Of a stretch of 64,000 nt of DNA, positions 53,044 to 61,469 are shown one piece after another. Both the position numbers and the translations under genes were made by a program. The notes under the pieces were generated by a model. The model ran no database searches. It was not told the origin of the DNA and was given only the letters and a program-made list of their open reading frames with translations. Every line of letters begins with the position of its first letter. Within the stretch, counting starts at the first letter, position 1. The stretch lies in the NCBI GenBank assembly GCA_938009275.1, contig CALLHY010000038.1, positions 62,001 to 126,000 of the forward strand, in the 5' to 3' direction. The stretch comes from an uncultured bacterium. Its GTDB lineage: Bacteria; Cloacimonadota; Cloacimonadia; Cloacimonadales; Cloacimonadaceae.

Positions 53044-56000
53044 TATTAATTATCCTTATTTGGAAGCTAATCTTTTCCTTTTCCAACCATGCAAGAATCT
53101 TGTTATCGGGAAACACCTTCTTATTCGATTCCAACACATAGGAATTCATAGTTTCAGTTTGAACATTGGTAATCAGTTTGAACTGACCCGTGCAGCTTGC
53201 TGCCCAGGAGCCTATCTCTCCCAGCATGCCTTTCTTTATTTGTTCGTGGTTTATCGTTATCTTGACTTCGCCCTTTAGTTGAGTAGCCAGGTCTTCAATG
53301 GGGATAATCTCCTGAGGTTTTACCCGAAGAACTCCGTCGTCATTACCATTAAAGGTGGATTTTGTGCCGATAATGTAGTACACCTTACCAATGCACAAAC
53401 TTGTTGCATAAGTCTGATAGTCCTTACTGAACAGAGGAACTTCAAACTTTCCACTAAGGTCTTCAAACTCCACAAAAGCCATTGGGTTTCCCTTGCTATC
53501 TTTCTTCCTGGATATAGCGCTAACAATCCCCGCCATTTGCAGGTCTGATACTGATTTGGACTTTCCTGTTTGAGAATTGGCATTGGTAAGGTTCTTCACC
53601 ATACTCTTGTATTCAAACAGCGGGTGTCCGCTCATGTAGAAGCCCAATACTTCTTTTTCTTTATCAAGCTGGTGCAGATAGTTCCATGGTATTACAGCAG
53701 GCAGGGGTGGGAAATAGTCGGTGTCGTTATCGTCATCACTGATCAGGTCAAAAAGCGTGGTTTGCCCTTTCTTGCGGTCACGTTGTTCTCCACTGCCAAG
53801 GGCCAAAGCTTGCTCTATCACTTCCCATTTTTGGGCTCTGCTGCCTTCCAGTTCGTCCATAGCACCAGAGGCAATCAGGCTTTCCAGCACAGTCTTGTTT
53901 ACAGCCGAGCTATCCAGCCGGTTACAAAAGCTAAAGATATTGGTATAAGCTCCGTTTATGCTTCTATCTTCGATGATGGCACGCATGGCGGATTCGCCGA
54001 GATTTTTAATTGCCCTTAGCCCAAATAGAACTTCTTTTCCGTGCACGCTGAATTCGCTGTCGGAGCGATTAAGGTTTGGCGGGATTATCTTTATGCCCAT
54101 GCTTTTGCAAACTTCGATTTTATTCGGGATGGCAGAGGGGTCATCTTCAAGGGACAGCAGAGCAGCCATGAATTCCACAGGGTAGTAGGTCTTTAAATAT
54201 GCCGTGTGATATGCAACCAAGGCATAACAGGTAGCGTGCGATTTGTTAAATGCATACTCAGCGAAATTTAGCCAATCCTTCCAAATTTTTTCCATGGTTT
54301 CTTGGGGAACCTTATTGGCCACAGCACCTTCAATAATCTTGTCGTGGAACTTCAGCATTAGCTCTAGATTCTTTTTCCCCATGGCTTTGCGCAGCATATC
54401 TGCTTCTCCGCCGCTTAGTCCGCCCATCTCTCGAGATATCTGCATCAACTGCTCTTGATAAACCGTTACACCATAGGTTTCTTTTAGTGTGTTTTCCACC
54501 AGAGGATGGTCATACACCACCTTTTCTTTGCCGTGTTTACGGGCTATATAGGTATCGATAAAGCGCATGGGGCCGGGGCGGTAGAGAGCAACCATGGCGA
54601 TAAGGTCTTCAAATCTATTGGGTTTCAGGTCTATCAAGTATTTACGCATGCCATCAGATTCAAACTGAAACACGCCATCGGTCTCGCCCTTACCAAGCAA
54701 CTTAAACACTTTCTGATCATCAAGTTTCAGCTTATTCACGTCAATATCTATATTTTGAGATTGCTTAACTAAATCCACAGTTTTTTGGATAAGCGTTAGG
54801 GTTTTTAGCCCCAGGATATCCATCTTCAGCATCTTCAGATCATCCAGCCATTTGCCTTCGTATTGCACCAATACTACATTCTCGCCTTCTTTCTGGATGC
54901 TACAGGCGAGGGGGACATAGTCTGTTAAGTCTCCGGGGGCAATAACCACACCTGCGGCGTGGATGCCAGTTTGCCGCACCAGGCCTTCCAGCACCAGAGA
55001 ATGTGCATAGATGCTCTGATACAGGTCATTATTGCTTATTATCTCCACAAACTCTTTAGATTTCTGGAAGGCATCGTCAAGATTTTTGGCATTTGAGGGG
55101 ATGGTTTTGGTTATGTTATTTGCATCGGCGGCGGGGACGCTTAACACACGGGCAACGTCCTTGATTACGGACTTAGCACCCAAGGTTCCGAAAGTAATAA
55201 TCTGAGTTACGCTATTACGTCCAAAGCGTTGGACAATATAGTCTATCACTTTGCCACGTCCCTGGGCACAGAAATCGATGTCGATATCGGGCATGCTGAT
55301 TCTGTCAGGATTCAAGAAGCGTTCAAACAGCAGCCCATACTTCAGTGGGTCTATTAGCGTGATGTCCAAAAGATAGGCTATGATGCTGCCTGCGGCTGAG
55401 CCACGTCCCGGGCCAACGGGAACGCCCTGTTTACGGGCATTGTCGATGATGTCTTTTACCATCAGGAAATAGCCATTGAAGCCCATTCGGTCTATCACAC
55501 CCAGTTCGTACTCTATCCGGGAGCGTACTTCGTCGCTTACTTGGGCATATTTTAGCTGTGCTTGTTCGAAGCATAGGTGCCGCAAGTAATCTCCCATGGT
55601 GTCAAACTCTGGTGGGGTTTCCACCTTGGGTAGCAGGAACTTATCATAGCGGAGCTCCAGTTCAATTCGCTCTGCAATTTGTAGTGTATTGCTATAGGCT
55701 TCCGGTACCTCGGGGAATAGGCTTTTCATTTCTTCGGGAGACTTGAAATATAGCTGGGTAGTGGGGTATCGCATCCGGCTGGGGTCATTAAGCAGCTTTC
55801 CTGTTTGAATGCAGAGAAGAATGTCGTGTGCCTCATTGTCACTTTGATGAAGATAATGGCAGTCATTGGTTAGCACCATGGGTATATCCAGCTCTCTTGC
55901 CAATTCTATCAGGCGAGGCGCAGCTTTCTCTTCGGACTCCAGCTTGTGATCTTGCAGCTCAATGTAGTAGCGGTCGCCAAACAACTCTTTATACCACAAC

Positions 56001-56470
56001 GCTGCTTCCCGTGCTTGCTTCATCCTGTCGTTCAGGATAAGTGATGGTATCTCACCCTTTACGCAGGCAGAAAGGCAGATTAGCCCTTCACTGTGCTCGG
56101 AAAGGAGGCGTTTGGATATGCGCGGTTTGTAATAAAAACCCTCGATAAAGGATTTTGATGAGAGCTTCATCAGGTTTTGATAGCCTTGGTAATTCTGCGC
56201 CAGCAAAATAAGGTGATGTCTTGTTTCATTCTTGCTTTGGGGGTCATCAAGTTCGCCGCTAATGATGTATGCCTCAATGCCGATGATGGGTTTTATCCCG
56301 GCTTTCTGGGCACTTTTATAAAACTCAATAACGCCAAATAGATTGCCATGGTCGGTGATGGCCACTGCCGGCATTTCCATCTCTTTGGCAAGGGCAATCA
56401 TCCTGTCTACCCGGCAGGCACCGTCTAACTGGCTGTATTGTGTGTGATTATGTAAATGTACAAAGGACAT
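53036..56470 (-). CDS. dnaE: DNA polymerase III alpha subunit
   Basis: A 1144-residue protein. The PHP domain is at the N-terminus (FVHLHNHTQYSQLDGACRVD, AITDHGNLFGVIEFY). The polymerase core has GPGRGSAAGSIIAYLL, then SMPDIDIDFC with the catalytic Asp residues, and DILGLKTLTL. A helix-hairpin-helix region and a C-terminal OB fold (MAGIVSAISRKKDSKGNPMA) follow. It is the replicative polymerase, and the length is usual for DnaE1. GGAG precedes the ATG. The 3' end overlaps a GWxTD gene. Confidence 0.97.
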   Translation of the reverse strand: MSFVHLHNHTQYSQLDGACRVDRMIALAKEMEMPAVAITDHGNLFGVIEFYKSAQKAGIKPIIGIEAYIISGELDDPQSKNETRHHLILLAQNYQGYQNLMKLSSKSFIEGFYYKPRISKRLLSEHSEGLICLSACVKGEIPSLILNDRMKQAREAALWYKELFGDRYYIELQDHKLESEEKAAPRLIELARELDIPMVLTNDCHYLHQSDNEAHDILLCIQTGKLLNDPSRMRYPTTQLYFKSPEEMKSLFPEVPEAYSNTLQIAERIELELRYDKFLLPKVETPPEFDTMGDYLRHLCFEQAQLKYAQVSDEVRSRIEYELGVIDRMGFNGYFLMVKDIIDNARKQGVPVGPGRGSAAGSIIAYLLDITLIDPLKYGLLFERFLNPDRISMPDIDIDFCAQGRGKVIDYIVQRFGRNSVTQIITFGTLGAKSVIKDVARVLSVPAADANNITKTIPSNAKNLDDAFQKSKEFVEIISNNDLYQSIYAHSLVLEGLVRQTGIHAAGVVIAPGDLTDYVPLACSIQKEGENVVLVQYEGKWLDDLKMLKMDILGLKTLTLIQKTVDLVKQSQNIDIDVNKLKLDDQKVFKLLGKGETDGVFQFESDGMRKYLIDLKPNRFEDLIAMVALYRPGPMRFIDTYIARKHGKEKVVYDHPLVENTLKETYGVTVYQEQLMQISREMGGLSGGEADMLRKAMGKKNLELMLKFHDKIIEGAVANKVPQETMEKIWKDWLNFAEYAFNKSHATCYALVAYHTAYLKTYYPVEFMAALLSLEDDPSAIPNKIEVCKSMGIKIIPPNLNRSDSEFSVHGKEVLFGLRAIKNLGESAMRAIIEDRSINGAYTNIFSFCNRLDSSAVNKTVLESLIASGAMDELEGSRAQKWEVIEQALALGSGEQRDRKKGQTTLFDLISDDDNDTDYFPPLPAVIPWNYLHQLDKEKEVLGFYMSGHPLFEYKSMVKNLTNANSQTGKSKSVSDLQMAGIVSAISRKKDSKGNPMAFVEFEDLSGKFEVPLFSKDYQTYATSLCIGKVYYIIGTKSTFNGNDDGVLRVKPQEIIPIEDLATQLKGEVKITINHEQIKKGMLGEIGSWAASCTGQFKLITNVQTETMNSYVLESNKKVFPDNKILAWLEKEKISFQIRIINNA

Positions 56471-56606
56471 TGCTTATCTCCATGGCTATCGTAAAAGTAA
56501 TGATTGGAGATAGCGATTATTTGTCAAAGGATATCTCAGCAATACCGGGAGAAATGTGTTGATATATCCCGATATATTCCTGCAGGAATTGCACTATCAT
56601 TGCGGG

Positions 56607-56664
56607 TGAATTACGCATCTCATCCGTATTTCATGCGTAATTCATTAGTAATTCGTTCAAGGAA
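56607..56664 (+). repeat. 58-bp dispersed repeat, copy 2
   Basis: 54 of 58 positions are identical to 50502-50559. The arms TGAATTACGCAT (56607-56618) and ATGCGTAATTCA (56633-56644) form a perfect 12-bp inverted repeat around 14 nt. It lies in the 209-bp gap between the dnaE start and the end of the foldase gene. The rest of that gap shows no gene. Confidence 0.92.
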
Positions 56665-56679
56665 GCTCAGAACTGATGG

Positions 56680-58149
56680 CTATTCACTAAGTTTAGGAGG
56701 CTGTTTGCCGCGAAGGGGATAGAACTCATGCCGCTTGTCTATTATCTCCAGCTTCGCTATTTGTTGTAGATACCAGCTGTTTAGGTGTTCCTGTTGCTTA
56801 CGTTTGATAGCGGAAGCGATTACTTCATCCTTAACCTTTTCCCAAAGTTGTTTATCGGGATGGTTGCGCTTATGTACTGCAGCCAGTAACCATCTGTCTT
56901 CCCGCTCTATCAATGGAGTGAAGCTTCCTTCGGGTGTTTTCAGAATTGCTTCATTGAAGGCAGGGGTTAGCCCCAGCATGGTTATGGGCGTATCTATACC
57001 TACGCTAGTGGCATCAACAATCAGCAGGCTATCTTGTTCGGCTGCGGCACGCATGGTGGTAGGGCTATGTTTCTGGACGAATTCCTGGGCGTAATTGCGC
57101 ATAAAGTCAATGCGTTTCTCTTTGGTCAGTTGTTTCACCAGGTCATTCTTTATGGAATCGAAGTCCCGATAGTATTCTGCAAGGTATTTGTGTACTTCGA
57201 GGATGTAATAATCACCATTGGGAGCATAATATATGTCTGGCACCGTGCCCAGAGGATTGGCAAAGGCAAAGGAAGCGAGGGGCGGATATTGTCCTATTCC
57301 GGGAATGAGTTTATCGGATTCTGAAAACATTCCGCTATCCCGAACTTCATATCCCAATTCATGGGCTGTAGCGGCTAATCCCTTTTCTCGCGCTCCCCTA
57401 AGCAAGACTGCACTGACAATCTTCATTCTTTTCACTTCGTCTTCGAGGCTGGCTTCGCCTGAGGGGGAGGGGCTAAGGCGGATGTATTGGTAGCTGCGAC
57501 CATCTTCCCTGCGATAATCAGCCAAATTGCTCTGGTAATACTGCTCAGCTTCGGCATCACTTGCTGTTACATGCTTTAGCCTTGTGTAATCGAACAGCAT
57601 TGCGCTTACGTCTGCGGTGTCACCGTTTTTTAACCAATTGGCATACACACTGTCCGGGTCTACAACGGCTTCCTCTTTTATGGTTCGGATCAGCTTGCTG
57701 TAGCTAAATAAATTACGGCTGAGATCAATTACCGATTGCTTGAAGTCGGGGCGGTCACTCAGCGCTTTTCGATACTTATTTGCGTCAAACACTCCCCCAG
57801 TTTGGAAGTCCTTAATAATCTTTACACCATCAGGTGGATTTGCTATTATGTCTTGCTCAATCTCCGCATCGCTAACCGTTATCTTACCAGCATTTATCGC
57901 CTGGTCGTAAACATATACACCTATCAGCTCTTCCCAATATTGATCGTTTAGTCTGGTGCTGTCCTGGGGGCTTAATGTTTTGTTGCGATTATGATAGCTT
58001 AAGTAAGCCTTGAAACCATTGTCAAAGGTGCTGAAATCATAAGTGCGACTGCCTACTTTTGCCACTAAGGCATCGGCATCATGTATATCTGACCAGATTA
58101 TGCTGCTTATCATAAGAGCTATACACAGCGATATGTAACGGTTTATCAT
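56680..58149 (-). CDS. PpiD/SurA-like periplasmic peptidyl-prolyl isomerase
   Basis: A 489-residue protein from the ATG at 58149, preceded by GGGAG. One N-terminal hydrophobic segment (NRYISLCIALMISSIIW) acts as signal peptide or anchor. A SurA-N-like chaperone region follows (LVAKVGSRTYDFSTF, then VYDQAINAGKITVSDAEIEQ). Two parvulin-like segments are visible: around SGMFSESDKLIPGIGQYPPL with NGDYYILEVHKY, and PEGSFTPLIEREDRWLLAAV. The catalytic residues are not clear, so it may be a chaperone only. It would assist folding of exported proteins. It starts a single-gene unit. Confidence 0.72.
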   Translation of the reverse strand: MINRYISLCIALMISSIIWSDIHDADALVAKVGSRTYDFSTFDNGFKAYLSYHNRNKTLSPQDSTRLNDQYWEELIGVYVYDQAINAGKITVSDAEIEQDIIANPPDGVKIIKDFQTGGVFDANKYRKALSDRPDFKQSVIDLSRNLFSYSKLIRTIKEEAVVDPDSVYANWLKNGDTADVSAMLFDYTRLKHVTASDAEAEQYYQSNLADYRREDGRSYQYIRLSPSPSGEASLEDEVKRMKIVSAVLLRGAREKGLAATAHELGYEVRDSGMFSESDKLIPGIGQYPPLASFAFANPLGTVPDIYYAPNGDYYILEVHKYLAEYYRDFDSIKNDLVKQLTKEKRIDFMRNYAQEFVQKHSPTTMRAAAEQDSLLIVDATSVGIDTPITMLGLTPAFNEAILKTPEGSFTPLIEREDRWLLAAVHKRNHPDKQLWEKVKDEVIASAIKRKQQEHLNSWYLQQIAKLEIIDKRHEFYPLRGKQPPKLSE

Positions 58150-58216
58150 GTTAACTCCCAATTCATTTAATGCTATTTCAAATACCATACATTATCAGGG
58201 CAATAATCCTGCAAGA

Positions 58217-58250
58217 GAAAAAAGCCCGGAGCTGAAATCAACTCCGGGCT
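58217..58250 (-). terminator. Intrinsic terminator of the large secreted protein gene
   Basis: On the minus strand AGCCCGGAG and CTCCGGGCT form a 9-bp stem (58223-58231 and 58242-58250) with a 10-nt loop, followed by T6. It lies 54 bp after the stop of the gene at 58304 and upstream of the foldase gene. Confidence 0.93.
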
Positions 58251-58303
58251 GCTATTGTTTGTCTAAGCCGTCTCAGGCATCTGCCCAAGGGGCTCGGTTA
58301 GAA

Positions 58304-61120
58304 TTACTTGGCTAACAACATCTTCTTGGTGATGGTCTTGCCAGCGTTGTTAATCTGGTAGAAATACAAGCCACTGGAAACGGGCTTGTTGTTATCGTCA
58401 GTACCGTTCCATACAACTCTCTGGGTACCGGCAGTCATGTCTGCATTCACCAGGTTGCGCACTAACTGACCCTTAAGGTTAAATATCTTAAGGCTGGTAG
58501 CTCCGCTAACGGGCAGAGAGAAGGAGATGGTGGTTTCTGGATTGAAGGGGTTAGGATAGTTGCTGGATTCCAATACGATGGGTTTGATTACTTCATCGCC
58601 AATGGCAGAGCCGGTATCAACTATAGCGTTCATCATCACTTCGCCTTCGGTAAGGGGCTCCCAAGCACCGGAAGCAGACATCTTTTTGTAGCTGAAACCA
58701 TTGCTGGCGGTATCCAAACCAATAGCGGAAGCATTGGCGGTTTCAAGTATTACAAAATAGAACGAGCCTGAGTTAATTGGGATGTCATTCGCGAAGGTGA
58801 TGGTGTTCCAGCCTTGAACCAGGTTTGCAGCCGGAGTAACAAGCTGTGCAAGATATGATGAGCCGGGCATACCGTTTTCACCAGAATCATTGAACACTTG
58901 CAGAATCAGGTTGGCTGTGCCAAGGGTGTGAATATATACTTTAGCGTTCTTGATAACTACAGGATTGGGGTGGGTGAACTTAACAGCCATGCGTCGGGTT
59001 GAACCAACGTTGAAGCCTTGTTCTGCGGTTCCATCATGATGAGCAATCTCAACATAGGAGGGAGGGAACACAAACACGGAAGCAGTATTGGAGCCGAGGG
59101 ATTCATAGGTTCCATAAATTGCCTTCACATAATATGTGTGGAAACCTCCGGGGACATTGGTTTCGGTATAGGTGAGTTCAGCACCGGGGACTTCAGCAAC
59201 AAATTCGTCGTTGCGATAGATCTTGTAGGCTGTTACATCGCGGTCGCGAGTGCTAACGGTTTGAGCTACCAATTCAGAATTGTTAGCCTGGAAGTTTTGG
59301 GGAAGTTCACCCATCACATATTCTCTGCCTTCTGCATCTGCAACATATACCATAAGGTTCCAGTTGTAATTGAATTCGGCAGATAATGCGGTAAGAGTTG
59401 TCCATACGTTGTTCCAACGAATCATGTTGCCATAGCCGTTAATTGCGGGACCTGCATCGGTTCCAGCAGGTGAACCGGCAGTGGAAACTGTGCGGTAACC
59501 AGCCATAATTACGGTATTTGAAGGGATGGTGTAAGGAGTGGTGAGAACTACTTCATTCCACTGTCCAATAACGGGAGCTGGAATCTCTTGTTCATACACC
59601 AGGTTTCCGGCACCGGTTTCCCAGAGACGAAGGGTGTAGGTTGCGGTTTCGGCCATTGGCGCAAATTTGATTTTGGTGATGTTCATGCCAACATAAGGAT
59701 AGATGCTGTTAACGTCGCCAAGTGGATCCCATTTGGCAGCCACGTCAAAATCTGCTACTCCGGAGGTTGTGCCAATGGCATTGCCACTAACTTCGCCAGA
59801 ATAGCCAATCCAGCCTTCTTCTCCACCGCCGCCGCCGCTGCCTGGAGCTGCCCAGTTCAGGGTAACGCTGCTTCCAGTTGCTACAGCGCTTAAGTTCTCA
59901 GGGGCTGCGATGAATATGTCGTTATAAACTTTGAAATCGTCGAACATGAAGCCGGTACCGATAGGTGCGTCGGCATCAGCTCTGAATAACCAACGGAATC
60001 TTACCGTTTCACCAGCGTAATCGCTAATGATGCCACCTTGTCCCCATGCTTCTGTCCAGGGTCCCCATGTGGCGGCTGCTCCGGTATAAACGTAGTTGTC
60101 GCCATCAGGATCACCATAGGGATTACTCATGCGGAACCAAGTGCCTCCGTTATCGGGGGAAATCTCGAAACCGAAATAATCAACTTCGGGGAAGGTGTTT
60201 AAGTCATTAAAATCTGAGTAGGCCATGAAGTCAACTCTGATGTCGCCACTTGCGGGTAACTGGATTGAGGGGCTTACCAGATAGTTAAACATATCTACTT
60301 CATAGGTTCCGTTTGCGTTTTGGCAAACCATAGCGTGGGTTGGTGTGGGAGCGGTTGCAACTTCTGCAACATGCCATAAGTCTGGACCGGGATCAACTGG
60401 GGGTACTAAGCTTGCCCATGTCATTTGGTCATCGTTTACACCATTATTGGTATAACCACCAAAAGAAATGTCATCAACCATCATACCAAACAAGGTTCTG
60501 TCGTCTGTAGTGCAGTATCCAGGGTCGGATGCAAAGGCAAAACGCACAACAACAGATGAGCCAATGTATTGGCTAAGGTCGAAAGAAGCATTAGTCCAGT
60601 TGGTTAAATTACCGCCCCATCCGGGAATGTTCGGGCCTTCTTCGTGTTGAAAGCCAAAAGCATAGGAAGAGGTCATGTTGTAAGCTGGGGTTCCGCTAAT
60701 GGGAACGAATGCTCCTCCATTAACAGAAACTCGGACGTTACATGCGTCCCAGCCAGTGTAAGGGGCTTCAGCACCGGCAACGCCTTCAATTTTGTAACGA
60801 AGTTTGAAGGTGAGAGTAGCATTGGCAGCAGTTAGAGTGCGGGCAGGGGTGTCAAGTACTACATACTGCTCGTTATAATATCCACCAATATTAGCTCCGC
60901 TGGCGAGGGCAGTGTTACCCATCCACCAAACAGTTCCCTGAACGTCGTTATTGTTATAAACGCCCCAGTTATTGGAGCTTCCAAAGGCATCAAATGATGT
61001 CCAGCCGGGAGCACCGGATTCGAAATCTTCTTGCCAGTGTACCACTTCAAAGCGGCTTCCGTTGGCAAAGATGGCGGTAAATATAAACAACGCCATTATG
61101 ATAAGCAGATGCTTTTTCAT
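58304..61120 (-). CDS. Large secreted protein with choice-of-anchor J-like and FN3 domains and C-terminal sorting domain
   Basis: A 938-residue protein with GGAGG ahead of its ATG and signal peptide MKKHLLIIMALFIFTAIFA. Jelly-roll MAM/choice-of-anchor J-like segments begin at WQEDFESGAPGWTSFDAFG (about residue 30) and again at about 230-400. FN3-like stretches (APENLSAVATGSSVTLNWAA, then VPGGFHTYYVKAIYGTYES) and a further beta-sandwich follow. The C-terminus has NYPNPFNPETTISFSLPVSG, then SSGLYFYQINNAGKTITKKM, the type A sorting domain. It is likely exported by a type IX-like route and displayed or released. It has its own candidate promoter and terminator. Confidence 0.83.
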   Translation of the reverse strand: MKKHLLIIMALFIFTAIFANGSRFEVVHWQEDFESGAPGWTSFDAFGSSNNWGVYNNNDVQGTVWWMGNTALASGANIGGYYNEQYVVLDTPARTLTAANATLTFKLRYKIEGVAGAEAPYTGWDACNVRVSVNGGAFVPISGTPAYNMTSSYAFGFQHEEGPNIPGWGGNLTNWTNASFDLSQYIGSSVVVRFAFASDPGYCTTDDRTLFGMMVDDISFGGYTNNGVNDDQMTWASLVPPVDPGPDLWHVAEVATAPTPTHAMVCQNANGTYEVDMFNYLVSPSIQLPASGDIRVDFMAYSDFNDLNTFPEVDYFGFEISPDNGGTWFRMSNPYGDPDGDNYVYTGAAATWGPWTEAWGQGGIISDYAGETVRFRWLFRADADAPIGTGFMFDDFKVYNDIFIAAPENLSAVATGSSVTLNWAAPGSGGGGGEEGWIGYSGEVSGNAIGTTSGVADFDVAAKWDPLGDVNSIYPYVGMNITKIKFAPMAETATYTLRLWETGAGNLVYEQEIPAPVIGQWNEVVLTTPYTIPSNTVIMAGYRTVSTAGSPAGTDAGPAINGYGNMIRWNNVWTTLTALSAEFNYNWNLMVYVADAEGREYVMGELPQNFQANNSELVAQTVSTRDRDVTAYKIYRNDEFVAEVPGAELTYTETNVPGGFHTYYVKAIYGTYESLGSNTASVFVFPPSYVEIAHHDGTAEQGFNVGSTRRMAVKFTHPNPVVIKNAKVYIHTLGTANLILQVFNDSGENGMPGSSYLAQLVTPAANLVQGWNTITFANDIPINSGSFYFVILETANASAIGLDTASNGFSYKKMSASGAWEPLTEGEVMMNAIVDTGSAIGDEVIKPIVLESSNYPNPFNPETTISFSLPVSGATSLKIFNLKGQLVRNLVNADMTAGTQRVVWNGTDDNNKPVSSGLYFYQINNAGKTITKKMLLAK

Positions 61121-61156
61121 TGATCCTCCTATAGATCTTTAGATTCTCTTCTACTT

Positions 61157-61189
61157 TTTATAGCATTTTCTGTGCCGGAATTTTGTCAA
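61157..61189 (-). promoter_or_regulatory. Candidate promoter of the large secreted protein gene
   Basis: On the minus strand TTGACA (61184-61189) is followed by TGCTATAAA. TATAAA is 21 bp from TTGACA, which is long; TGCTAT at 18 bp is an alternative -10. The distance to the ATG at 61120 is about 40 bp. Confidence 0.4.
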
Positions 61190-61240
61190 TCTCTTTTTTC
61201 CTCACCCACATTCACTAGTATCAGCCAAGTGCTTATTAGT

Positions 61241-61313
61241 TGCTTCCCTGCTGCTTCCTTGCTGCTATCCTGTATCGGATAGGGGATAGCAGCAAGGAAG
61301 CAGCAGGGAAGCA
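61241..61313. repeat. Dispersed long palindrome, copy 2
   Basis: Perfectly complementary 30-bp arms (61241-61270 and 61284-61313) flank a 13-nt centre. The arm matches that of the palindrome at 39016-39088 over 29 bp; the centres differ (ATCGGATAGG against GTCGAAT). TAGTATCAGCCA lies just left at 61216-61227. It sits in a 349-bp gap between two minus-strand genes; the rest of the gap holds the terminator at 61404 and no gene. Confidence 0.95.
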
Positions 61314-61403
61314 TGCTAGATGTTATTGCAAAAAGACACAGATATGGATATTGATTATTGATAAGCCAGCAATAGAGGTGGCAAGTCCTAAAAAGACTCT
61401 GGA

Positions 61404-61443
61404 TAAAAAAATGCCGAAAAGCGATAAACTCCTTTCCGGCATT
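61404..61443 (-). terminator. Intrinsic terminator of the ABC exporter operon
   Basis: On the minus strand AATGCCGGAAA pairs with TTTTCGGCATT, with one bulged base, and a run of T follows. It lies 27 bp after the stop of the ABC transporter gene. The loop is long, about 18 nt. Confidence 0.8.
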
Positions 61444-61469
61444 AAGAAGATGTGGGATAGCGGTTTAAG

